A stretch of DNA of 64,000 nt from an uncultured Prevotellaceae bacterium (lineage in GTDB: Bacteria > Bacteroidota > Bacteroidia > Bacteroidales > Bacteroidaceae). The DNA lies in assembly GCA_946617675.1 (NCBI GenBank), contig CAMOKH010000097.1, positions 1 through 64,000 of the forward strand. The letters are read 5' to 3'. The translations under genes were made by a program, and so were the position numbers. Below, in pieces: positions 55,722 through 62,772 of the stretch. Below the pieces are notes generated by a model. It ran no database searches and was not told the DNA's origin. It saw only the letters and a list, made by a program, of their open reading frames with translations. Position 1 is the stretch's first letter; every line of letters begins with the position of its first letter.

Positions 55722-57125
55722 ATGAAAAGATTTCCGATGATAGCCATCTGTGTGATGGGAACGGTGGGCGCAGCGTTCGCCCAGACCAAGGACGGCGGGC
55801 TCTCCGCCAGTATGTTACACGACATTATCAAGGAGCAGAAGCAGATGCCCGTCAGTCAGGCGCTGGCCAACGCCGTGGCCGCCAATGCCATCGACGACCT
55901 GGCCAAGAGCCGCGACAATGCTGCCGCGCTCGACACCTACTTCAGCATAGAGACGCGCCGGCAGTCGATTACCGACCAGAAGTCGAGCGGCCGCTGCTGG
56001 ATGTTCAGCGGCTTCAACGTGCTGCGCTCCAACTATATGCTGCAGCGCGACTCCGTGCAGCTGGAGCTGTCAGAGGCCTACCTCTTCTTCTACGACCAGT
56101 TAGAGAAGGCCAACCTCATGCTGCAGGGCTGCGCCGACACGGGCACGAAGCCCATCGACGACCAGCGCGTGCAGTTCTTCTTCCACTATCCCATCAGCGA
56201 CGGCGGCACCTTCTGCGGCGTGGCCGACCTGAGCGAGAAGTACGGCCTGGTGCCCCGCGAGGTGATGCCCGAGTCGTTCTCGAGCGACAACACGTCGAAG
56301 GCCCGCCAGCTCGTGGCCTCCAAGCTGCGCGAGTATGGTCTGCAGCTGCGCGACATGGTGCAGAAGGGAAAGAGCCAGTCGGCCGTCAACAAGGCCAAGG
56401 TGCGCATGCTGGCACAGATTTACCACATGCTCGAGATGACCATCGGCCAGCCGCCCCAGAAGTTTACCTATGCCTTCAAGACCCGCGACGGCCGCGCCGC
56501 AGGGCCTGCCCGCGAGTACACGCCCCAGCAGTTCTACCAGGAGGTGGTGGGCGGTCCGCTCAACGGCACGTTCATCATGGCCATGAACGACCCGCGCCGT
56601 CCTTACTACAAGACCTACGAGGTGGAGCTGGACCGCCACACCTACGACGGTCATAACTGGCGCTACGTCAACCTGCCGATGGACGACATCGAGCAGATGG
56701 CCATTGCCTCGCTGCGCGACGGCCGCAAGCTCTACTCGAGCTACGACGTGGGCAAGCAGCTCGACCGCAAGCGTGGCTTTGCCGACACGGGCAACTTCGA
56801 CTACGCCTCGCTCTTCGGCACTACCTTCGGCATGGACAAGGCGCAGCGCATCTCGACCTTCGACAGCGGCTCTACCCACGCCATGACGCTCTGTGCCGTC
56901 GACCTCGACGCCAGCGGCAAGGCCACGAAGTGGAAGGTTGAGAACTCATGGGGTGCCGACTGGGGCCAGAAGGGCTGTCTCATCATGACCGACCGCTGGC
57001 TGCGCGAATACCTGTTCCGCCTGGTGGTCGACAAGAAGTATGTGCCCGAGAAAATCCTGAAGGCCGCCGAGCAGGAGCCTATCATGGTAATGCCCGAGGA
57101 TCCGCTCTTCCTGCCCGACGAGTAG
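55722..57125 (+). CDS. Exported C1B cysteine peptidase (bleomycin hydrolase/PepC type)
   Basis: 467 residues with a signal peptide (MKRFPMIAICVMGTVGAAFAQ). Full-length bleomycin-hydrolase plan: DQKSSGRCWMFSG (Cys about 92), SEAYLFFYDQLEKAN, GGTFCGVADLSEKYGLVP, MNDPRRPYYKTYEVE, GSTHAMTL (His about 386) and VENSWGADWG (Asn about 408). PepC/BLH enzymes are usually cytoplasmic hexamers; the signal peptide suggests a periplasmic version. Longer relative of the peptidase at 20798-22003. Confidence 0.92.
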   Translation: MKRFPMIAICVMGTVGAAFAQTKDGGLSASMLHDIIKEQKQMPVSQALANAVAANAIDDLAKSRDNAAALDTYFSIETRRQSITDQKSSGRCWMFSGFNVLRSNYMLQRDSVQLELSEAYLFFYDQLEKANLMLQGCADTGTKPIDDQRVQFFFHYPISDGGTFCGVADLSEKYGLVPREVMPESFSSDNTSKARQLVASKLREYGLQLRDMVQKGKSQSAVNKAKVRMLAQIYHMLEMTIGQPPQKFTYAFKTRDGRAAGPAREYTPQQFYQEVVGGPLNGTFIMAMNDPRRPYYKTYEVELDRHTYDGHNWRYVNLPMDDIEQMAIASLRDGRKLYSSYDVGKQLDRKRGFADTGNFDYASLFGTTFGMDKAQRISTFDSGSTHAMTLCAVDLDASGKATKWKVENSWGADWGQKGCLIMTDRWLREYLFRLVVDKKYVPEKILKAAEQEPIMVMPEDPLFLPDE

Positions 57126-57137
57126 TCCTTTTCTGAA

Positions 57138-57250
57138 GACTACGAATTTCACGAATTATACTTATTTTTTTATAAGGAGTTTAGGAGTTTAGGAGTTTTG
57201 AAGACTCCTAAACTCCCAATAAATTCGTAAAATTCGTGAAATTCGTAGTC
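57138..57250. repeat. ACGAATT-type inverted repeat at a convergent junction, copy C, with nested hairpin
   Basis: Arms 57138-57160 and 57228-57250 (GACTACGAATTTCACGAATT) match at 21 of 23 positions. The loop holds three 8-bp AGGAGTTT units and a 13-bp perfect hairpin (57184-57196 with 57204-57216). The right arm touches the copA stop codon. A T-run at 57165-57171 could aid termination of the plus-strand gene. Confidence 0.85.
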
Positions 57251-59205
57251 TACTTCAGCTTCAGCCTCAGGCTGTTGAGCACGACGCTGACGCTCGAGAA
57301 AGCCATCAGGGCCGAGGCCCACATGGGCGTTATCTGCCACTCGTAGCCTAAGAGGTAGGGTAGGCCGGCGGCCAGCGGTATGCAGACGACGTTGTAGACG
57401 AACGCCCAGAACAGGTTCTGGCGGATCATGCCCACCGTGCTGCGCGACAGCGTGACGGCGTCAGCCAGGCGGCGCAGGTCGGTGCCCATCAGCGTCACCT
57501 GGGCCACCTCCATAGCCACGTCGGTGCCCTTGCCCATGGCAATGCTGACGTCGGCGGCAGCCAGCGCCTGCGAGTCGTTGATGCCGTCGCCCACCATAGC
57601 CACGTGGCGCCCCTCCTGTTGCAGCCGCCTGACGAGGTTCTCCTTGTCCTGGGGCAGCACTTCAGCGTCGTAGTGGTCGATGTGAGCCTCGCGTGCCACC
57701 TGGGCCACGCGCTCCTCGCGGTCGCCACTGATCATGTAGACCTCGATGCCCCGGGCCTTCAGGGCGTCCATGGCCTCAGGGGCGTGGGGCTTTATGTGCT
57801 CAGTGGTGCCATCGGTCTGGGTGATGGTGCCCGTCTTGTCGACCACCATGGCGTCGACCAGCCGCAGCTGTTCCAGTGCGGTGGCATCCTTGATGAGTAT
57901 GTTCTTCTCGGCAGCCTTGCCGATGCCCACCATGAGGGCTGTAGGCGTGGCCAGCCCCATGGCACAGGGACAGGCGATGACCAGCACCGAGACGGCCGAC
58001 AGCACGGCCTCGGGCAGGTGCTCGGTGCCGCCGATGGCGAGCCAGAGCACGAACGTCAGCACGCTGATGGCAATGACCGTCGGCACGAAGACGAGGGCTA
58101 TGCGGTCAACCACGCGCTGCACGGGAGCCTTCGAGCCCTGCGCCTCCTGCACCATGCGTATGATGCCGGCCAGCACCGTCTGCTGGCCTACCTCGGTGGC
58201 GCGGAAGAGGAAAGCCCCGGAGCCGCTGCTGGGAGGGGTGGCTTGTGGCGGGGCGACGGCGATGGTGCCGGCCAGGACGCGGTCGCCGGGGCGCTTCGCT
58301 ACGGGGGCGGGCTCGCCGGTGATCATCGACTCGTCGATGTGGGCGACGAAATCGCCCACCGCACTGGCCGAGGCGGGGGCGGCGCCCACCACGATGCCGT
58401 CGACGGGGGCCTTCTCGCCGGGCCTCACCTCGATGATGTCGCCCGGCTGAAGGGCTGCCACCGGCACCTCGACCGTTGTGTTGCCCTCAGCGCCGTCCCC
58501 CTTTCCTACGGGGCCGGAGCTGCTTACCCGCGCCGTCTTGGGCTGCAGCCCCATCAAGGCGCGAATGGCCGATGCGGTGCCGTGCTTGGCGCGCTCCTCT
58601 AAGAGGCGGCCTGTCAGCACGAAGGTGATGATCATGACCGAGGCGTCGAAGTAGGTGTGCCACGCTATGCCGCGGCTGCCCCAGACGGCGTCGCCCCAGA
58701 ACGTGTTGAACGTGCTGAAGCCGAACGACACGGCCGTCGAGAGGGCCACCAGCGTGTCCATGTTGGCCGAGCCGTGCAGCAGTTGCTGCCAGGCCGAGCG
58801 GTAGAACTGCCATCCGCAGTAGACGATGTTCAGCAGGGCAATGATGAGGCACACCTGGTTGGTCGTGTCGCGCGTACCTATATTTATCAGGCCCATCGAG
58901 ACGGCCATCACCAGCAGGGCGAAGCCCCACGAGAGCACCACCTTGCGGCGCAGCGTCGTGAGGGCCTGCTGCTCGATGGCCTCCACGTTGCGGTCTTGCT
59001 CGATGACCATGTCGTAGCCTATCTTGCCGATCTCGTCCTTCATCTGCTCGAGCGTGATGCGGCTTTCGTCGTAGTCTACTAAAGCAGTTCGCGTCGGCAG
59101 GCTGACGCTTGCCGACGTGATACCTTCGAGTGAGTTCAGTTTCTGTTCGACGCGCGCCGAGCATCCGGCGCACATCATGCCGAGAACGGCTATCTGCTTC
59201 TTCAT
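57250..59205 (-). CDS. copA: Copper-type P1B ATPase with very short nucleotide-binding insert
   Basis: 651 residues from the ATG at 59205. N-terminal HMA domain with GMMCAGC (Cys12, Cys15), membrane helices, actuator loop TGEP, the CPC metal site (ACPCAMGL, about 412), DKTGT (about 456) and GDGIND. Only about 32 residues separate DKTGT from the SGD that begins the rest of the P domain, where family members usually have over 100 including an HP motif; the ATP-binding N domain looks missing or extremely reduced. Two insertions (VSSSGPVGKGDGAEGN and APPQATPPSSGSG) lie in the actuator part. The ATG overlaps the GH43 stop (ATGA). Confidence 0.85.
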   Translation of the reverse strand: MKKQIAVLGMMCAGCSARVEQKLNSLEGITSASVSLPTRTALVDYDESRITLEQMKDEIGKIGYDMVIEQDRNVEAIEQQALTTLRRKVVLSWGFALLVMAVSMGLINIGTRDTTNQVCLIIALLNIVYCGWQFYRSAWQQLLHGSANMDTLVALSTAVSFGFSTFNTFWGDAVWGSRGIAWHTYFDASVMIITFVLTGRLLEERAKHGTASAIRALMGLQPKTARVSSSGPVGKGDGAEGNTTVEVPVAALQPGDIIEVRPGEKAPVDGIVVGAAPASASAVGDFVAHIDESMITGEPAPVAKRPGDRVLAGTIAVAPPQATPPSSGSGAFLFRATEVGQQTVLAGIIRMVQEAQGSKAPVQRVVDRIALVFVPTVIAISVLTFVLWLAIGGTEHLPEAVLSAVSVLVIACPCAMGLATPTALMVGIGKAAEKNILIKDATALEQLRLVDAMVVDKTGTITQTDGTTEHIKPHAPEAMDALKARGIEVYMISGDREERVAQVAREAHIDHYDAEVLPQDKENLVRRLQQEGRHVAMVGDGINDSQALAAADVSIAMGKGTDVAMEVAQVTLMGTDLRRLADAVTLSRSTVGMIRQNLFWAFVYNVVCIPLAAGLPYLLGYEWQITPMWASALMAFSSVSVVLNSLRLKLK

Positions 59206-61187
59206 TTCTTCTTTTTCGTGTTTAGCGGGGCAGGGCCGTCGGCCGTCGGCGTGACGGGCACGATGCGCCCCTCGCGGTCGAAGGTCATGCGGTCTATGCA
59301 CACCTCGCGGTGGATGCCCGGCTCGTGGTTAATGAAGTTACGGTTTATGCGGTGGTAGACGATGTACCACTCGTCGCGGCCGGGAATCTGCAGTACGCTG
59401 TTGTGGGCCGTGCCGTAGATGTGCTGCTCGGGTCGCTGCTCAATGACGCGGTAGCTCTCGGGGTCGATGCTGATGGGGCCGAGCGGCGACGTCGACGTGC
59501 CGTAGCAGACGTGGTAGTTGGGCGAGCCCGTGTCGTCGACGCTCCAGAGGAAGTAGTACTTGCCGCCCCGGTAGAAGACGTAGGCTCCCTCGCGCAGGGC
59601 CCACGTCTGCAGCGTGCCGCCCTTTGGCGTCAGGTTCACCGTCGTCTCCTTCTTGATTGAGCGCAGGTCGTCGTTAAGCTCGGCGCCGGCCATGAAGCCG
59701 TTGCCCCAGTAGAGGTAGTACTTGCCCGACTTCGGGTCGCGGAACACGTCGACGTCGATGGCCTGTCCGCCGCCCACGCCCTCGGGGCGGTCGGCGTCGG
59801 TGACGATCGGTGCGCCGCTGTCAACGAACGGTCCCGTCGGCGAGTCGCTTATGGCCACGCCTATCTCCTTGCGGTTGGTCTTCGGGTTGTGTGCCGAGAA
59901 GTAGAAGTAGTACTTGTAGCCGCCCTTCTCCTTACGCTCGATGATGGCCGGTGCCCAGGCGTTGCCCGTAGCCCAGCTTACCTGGTCGCCCTTGACGTCG
60001 AGCATCTTGCCCTCGTCCTTCCAGTCGATGAGGTTCGTGCTCGAGAAGACGCTGAAGTCGTGGCCGCCCCAGCCGGGCGTGCCGTCGGTGGTCGAGTAGA
60101 TGTAGTACTGCTTCGTCTTCTGCGAGTAGAGCACCTCGGGGTCGGCGTGGAATCCGCTCAGAATGGGCTGGCGGTGGTTGGGAAAGGCCTTGAGTAGGCG
60201 CTCCTTCTCGGCCCGCGTGATGGGGATGATGGTGCCGTGGCGCGGCGTGAACTTGCCCTTGAGGGCGGTGTTGCGCTCAAACTTGAACGTCTTCAGGTCC
60301 TTTGAGCTGCAGAACTGGTAGTGGCCGCTGCCGTAGCAGTCGTACATGATGATCCACGACTGCCCGTCGATGGCTCGGCAGACGCCTACGCCCTCTACGG
60401 CCTCCTTCGTCTGCTCGACGTTGCCCGGCAGCATCTGCCACTTGTCGGTCAGCTGCTTGGCCACGGCCTGATAGATGCCGCGCCCCGACTCCTGCTTATA
60501 GAAGAGGTGGTAGAGCTGGTCGTCGGGGTTGAAGACGATGTCGCCGTCGATGGTGGCATTGCCGGCGTCGAAGAGCCACTGCGGCTCGCCCTCGAGGTCG
60601 GTGAAGTCGCTGTTGGCATACTGGTAGTAAATCTTGTCGTACGAGCCGGGGTCGCTCGTGCGCAGCGAGTAGAACACCATGTACTTGCCGGCCTTGTGGT
60701 CGTAGATGGTCTCGGGAGCCCAGACGCGGATGACGTTCTTCCACGTCTTCGTGTAGCGGGTGGGGAAGTTCACCGTCGAGTGCTGCCAGTTGATGAGGTC
60801 GGTCGACCGTAGCAGCACCATGCCGCGATTGCTCGACCAGCCCAGCGAGGAGCGCATGTCGGTGACGACCATGTAGAACGTCTTGCCGTCCTCGCCGCGC
60901 AGGATGTGCGGGTCGCGGACACACTGCGTCAGGGCTATCGTGTCGCTCTCGATGACGGGTGCCCCGTCGTTCAGCGGTGTGTAGTTATAGCCGTCGTCCG
61001 AGAGTGCGTAGCATATCTGCTCGTCGCGCGGGTCGTTGCTGTTGAAGTAGGTGAAGAGGTAGGCCACCATCTCGTTCGGGTCCTTGGGCTGCTCCTGTGG
61101 GGCGGCCGTCTTCTTCTTGGCGGCCAGCGAGGGGGCCGCCGCCACTGCCATCAGCAGTGCGGTCAGTAGGGTTTTGCTTCTGTTCAT
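59202..61187 (-). CDS. Exported protein with two GH43-type five-bladed propellers
   Basis: 661 residues from the ATG at 61187 (signal MNRSKTLLTALLMAVAAAPSLAA); an ATG at 61196 is possible. First propeller about 40-330: Asp in CVRDPHIL, VWAPETIYD and NATIDGDIVF. Second about 350-640: GFHADPEVLY, NAWAPAIIE, IDVDVFRDPKSGKYYLYWG, GTAHNSV. GH43 enzymes act on arabinose- or xylose-containing glycans; tandem GH43 proteins occur in gut and rumen Bacteroidetes. Coupled to copA by an ATGA overlap, an unexpected pairing. Promoter box at 61235-61242. Confidence 0.85.
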   Translation of the reverse strand: MNRSKTLLTALLMAVAAAPSLAAKKKTAAPQEQPKDPNEMVAYLFTYFNSNDPRDEQICYALSDDGYNYTPLNDGAPVIESDTIALTQCVRDPHILRGEDGKTFYMVVTDMRSSLGWSSNRGMVLLRSTDLINWQHSTVNFPTRYTKTWKNVIRVWAPETIYDHKAGKYMVFYSLRTSDPGSYDKIYYQYANSDFTDLEGEPQWLFDAGNATIDGDIVFNPDDQLYHLFYKQESGRGIYQAVAKQLTDKWQMLPGNVEQTKEAVEGVGVCRAIDGQSWIIMYDCYGSGHYQFCSSKDLKTFKFERNTALKGKFTPRHGTIIPITRAEKERLLKAFPNHRQPILSGFHADPEVLYSQKTKQYYIYSTTDGTPGWGGHDFSVFSSTNLIDWKDEGKMLDVKGDQVSWATGNAWAPAIIERKEKGGYKYYFYFSAHNPKTNRKEIGVAISDSPTGPFVDSGAPIVTDADRPEGVGGGQAIDVDVFRDPKSGKYYLYWGNGFMAGAELNDDLRSIKKETTVNLTPKGGTLQTWALREGAYVFYRGGKYYFLWSVDDTGSPNYHVCYGTSTSPLGPISIDPESYRVIEQRPEQHIYGTAHNSVLQIPGRDEWYIVYHRINRNFINHEPGIHREVCIDRMTFDREGRIVPVTPTADGPAPLNTKKKK

Positions 61188-61234
61188 AGTTATCATTGCT
61201 TTACGTTTTGTTGTGCTTGTTCCGTTACGGTGTG

Positions 61235-61242
61235 CAAAGATA
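61235..61242 (-). promoter_or_regulatory. -7 box for the GH43-copA unit
   Basis: Reads TATCTTTG on the minus strand, 47 bp before the GH43 start. Confidence 0.55.
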
Positions 61243-61309
61243 CAACAAAAAAACGTAACCCGCAATCCTTCCCGTCTTTTTTTCGCGCGAAAAATAACGT
61301 GCCGAAAGC

Positions 61310-61340
61310 TTTGCGCTTTCGCCTTTTATTCGTATCTTTG
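61310..61340 (+). promoter_or_regulatory. Promoter for the toxin-antitoxin pair
   Basis: TTTG at 61310-61313 and TATCTTTG at 61333-61340, spaced 19 bp; ATG at 61373. Confidence 0.6.
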
Positions 61341-61372
61341 CAGCCGAAACGTTTCATCTAATTAATACGCTT

Positions 61373-61585
61373 ATGTGTACAGTAACATTAGAGTATGATC
61401 ATAACAGTGCTTTGGCGCGGCGCAAGCTCGCTGCGTTGCTGGCTACAGGGCTTTTCCTAAAGGTTGATGAGAAACCGCAAGAGCCTACACCCGATGAGGC
61501 GGAGGCTCACCGTAAGTGCAGAGAGGAGTTTCTCTACGCGTCAAAGATAATGTCTGCTAAAGCCTTTGCCCGCCATCTGAAATGA
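61373..61585 (+). CDS. Putative antitoxin
   Basis: 70 residues (MCTVTLEYDHNSALARRKLAALLATGLF...). The short beta start and long amphipathic helix (ARRKLAALLATG) followed by a charged second half fit an antitoxin that binds its toxin through a flexible tail. It overlaps the PemK/MazF-type gene by 4 bp (ATGA), the usual arrangement for such pairs. No named antitoxin family was recognised. Confidence 0.7.
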   Translation: MCTVTLEYDHNSALARRKLAALLATGLFLKVDEKPQEPTPDEAEAHRKCREEFLYASKIMSAKAFARHLK

Positions 61586-61920
61586 AATACCACCAGAGAG
61601 ACATCGTAGAGATAGACTTCCCGATTCCTGGTGAAGGCTATAAGGTTCATCCAGCAGTCATTGTGTCTAATGATGACCTGCAATTGGACGAGGGCTTTGT
61701 GTATGTTGCACTGATTTCGTCGCAGGATTTTGTTTACAGCCGTCACTATGCTTATAAGTTGACCGACGAGATGCTTTCGTTCAAAATGGCTAAGCAGAGT
61801 TATGTCAAGTGTCAGGTACTTGCTGTCACGGTTGACGACGGAATTCTTCGCCGACTCGGCAGTGTCAAGCAGAAGTATTTTGACGAGATTGTTGACAAGA
61901 TTATTGATTCGATATTCTGA
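61582..61920 (+). CDS. PemK/MazF-type toxin
   Basis: 112 residues. MKYHQRDIVEIDFPIPGEGYKVHPAVIVSN (start of the fold, cut at its key elements: QRDIVEIDFP, HPAVIVSN) is the PemK/MazF SH3-like beginning. YVALISS matches the second conserved strand and SYVKCQVLAVTVDDGIL the region after it. These toxins are mRNA endonucleases held in check by the upstream antitoxin. The conserved Arg usually seen in the HPxRPxL-type motif is not obvious, so activity is uncertain. Confidence 0.75.
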   Translation: MKYHQRDIVEIDFPIPGEGYKVHPAVIVSNDDLQLDEGFVYVALISSQDFVYSRHYAYKLTDEMLSFKMAKQSYVKCQVLAVTVDDGILRRLGSVKQKYFDEIVDKIIDSIF

Positions 61921-61939
61921 CAGCCCTCATAACAATTAT

Positions 61940-62293
61940 ATGAATACCAGTGACAATAACATCAAGAGTCGCCTACAGCGCATGGCAGCCTTGCTGCTGA
62001 TGCTGATTGCGGTCACGGCCACGGGCCTGGCTCAGGAGCCCGACGTGACCGTCACCCTGAAGCGAGGCGACGTCAGCGGCGACGGCCAGGTGAACGGCGG
62101 CGACCTGTCGCTGCTGACCGACCATCTGCTGGGCCGCGCCAAGGCTCCGTCGCCCGACGTCAACGGCGACGGCACGGCCAACATCGCCGACGTTACCGCC
62201 CTCGTCGCCCTTCTCCTAGCCGGTCCCGGTTCCGACGACCTGCCCCTTATCGACTCCGCCGACCAGATATCCAGTAGCGACGACGTGGAGTGA
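61940..62293 (+). CDS. Small secreted protein consisting mainly of a dockerin
   Basis: 117 residues from the ATG at 61940 (MNTSDNNIKSRLQR); a longer in-frame start would overlap the toxin gene. Signal-type helix (MAALLLMLIAVTATGLAQ) to about residue 36, a short strand (DVTVTLKRG), then two dockerin loops (GDVSGDGQVNGGDLSLL, PDVNGDGTANIADVTALV) at about 49-100 and an acidic end. There is no other domain. It follows the toxin by 19 bp but is probably unrelated in function. A free dockerin might cap, block or bridge cohesins. Confidence 0.75.
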   Translation: MNTSDNNIKSRLQRMAALLLMLIAVTATGLAQEPDVTVTLKRGDVSGDGQVNGGDLSLLTDHLLGRAKAPSPDVNGDGTANIADVTALVALLLAGPGSDDLPLIDSADQISSSDDVE

Positions 62294-62355
62294 AGTAAGA
62301 TTTGTGGTTGACCTGCTCGACCACCGTGAGTTCACAAAAAGAGTGGTATGATAGG

Positions 62356-62772
62356 TGAATGGCAAAAAAGAACCTGCACTTCCTGCACTGAGCCTCATTC
62401 TCAGGAGGTTATGTCACTAAACCGGCACCTGAACCTGCACTTGAACCTGCACCTGAACCAGCACCCGAGATGAGCGGCGGTCTATAGCCAAGACCCGCCG
62501 CGCCTTTCCGAAAACCCGCCGCGTTTTACCGAAAACCCGCCGCGTTTTGTTGTTCCCACGGCCTGGGACAAATGTCCCAGGCCGTGGGAACGCTCTTTTG
62601 GTGCCGCCAAACTACTGGTTTGGAAGCCCTTTCCGACCATTGGTGCAGGTTCAGGTGCAGGATTCAGTGCAGGTTCTGGGCCGGAACAGGATTTTGAATA
62701 GCTTGATTGTTAGCCTGTTAGGTGGCTAAGTGCTGGAAGTGCGGGTAATTTCCGGTCTTCAGTCTACTATAG
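62356..62772. repeat. Mosaic palindromic intergenic element, copy 3
   Basis: Fills the 62293-62759 gap. Ends: AACCTGCACTTCCTGCACT near 62371 and GCTGGAAGTGCGGGTAA near 62732, with ACTATAG at 62766-62772 as in the other two copies. Inside are a run of 12-bp CACCTGAACCTG units (62427-62465) with inverted partners at 62641-62680, three CCCGCCGCGTTTT-type units and a perfect 19-bp hairpin, 62552-62570 with 62573-62591 (GTTCCCACGGCCTGGGACA). The right end runs into the last codons of the 5'-nucleotidase gene. Confidence 0.75.

Noticed and set aside
62547..62729. 60-residue open frame within mosaic element copy 3
   Set aside because: It merely reads through the hairpin and CAGGTTC repeats; no start context or protein-like composition.
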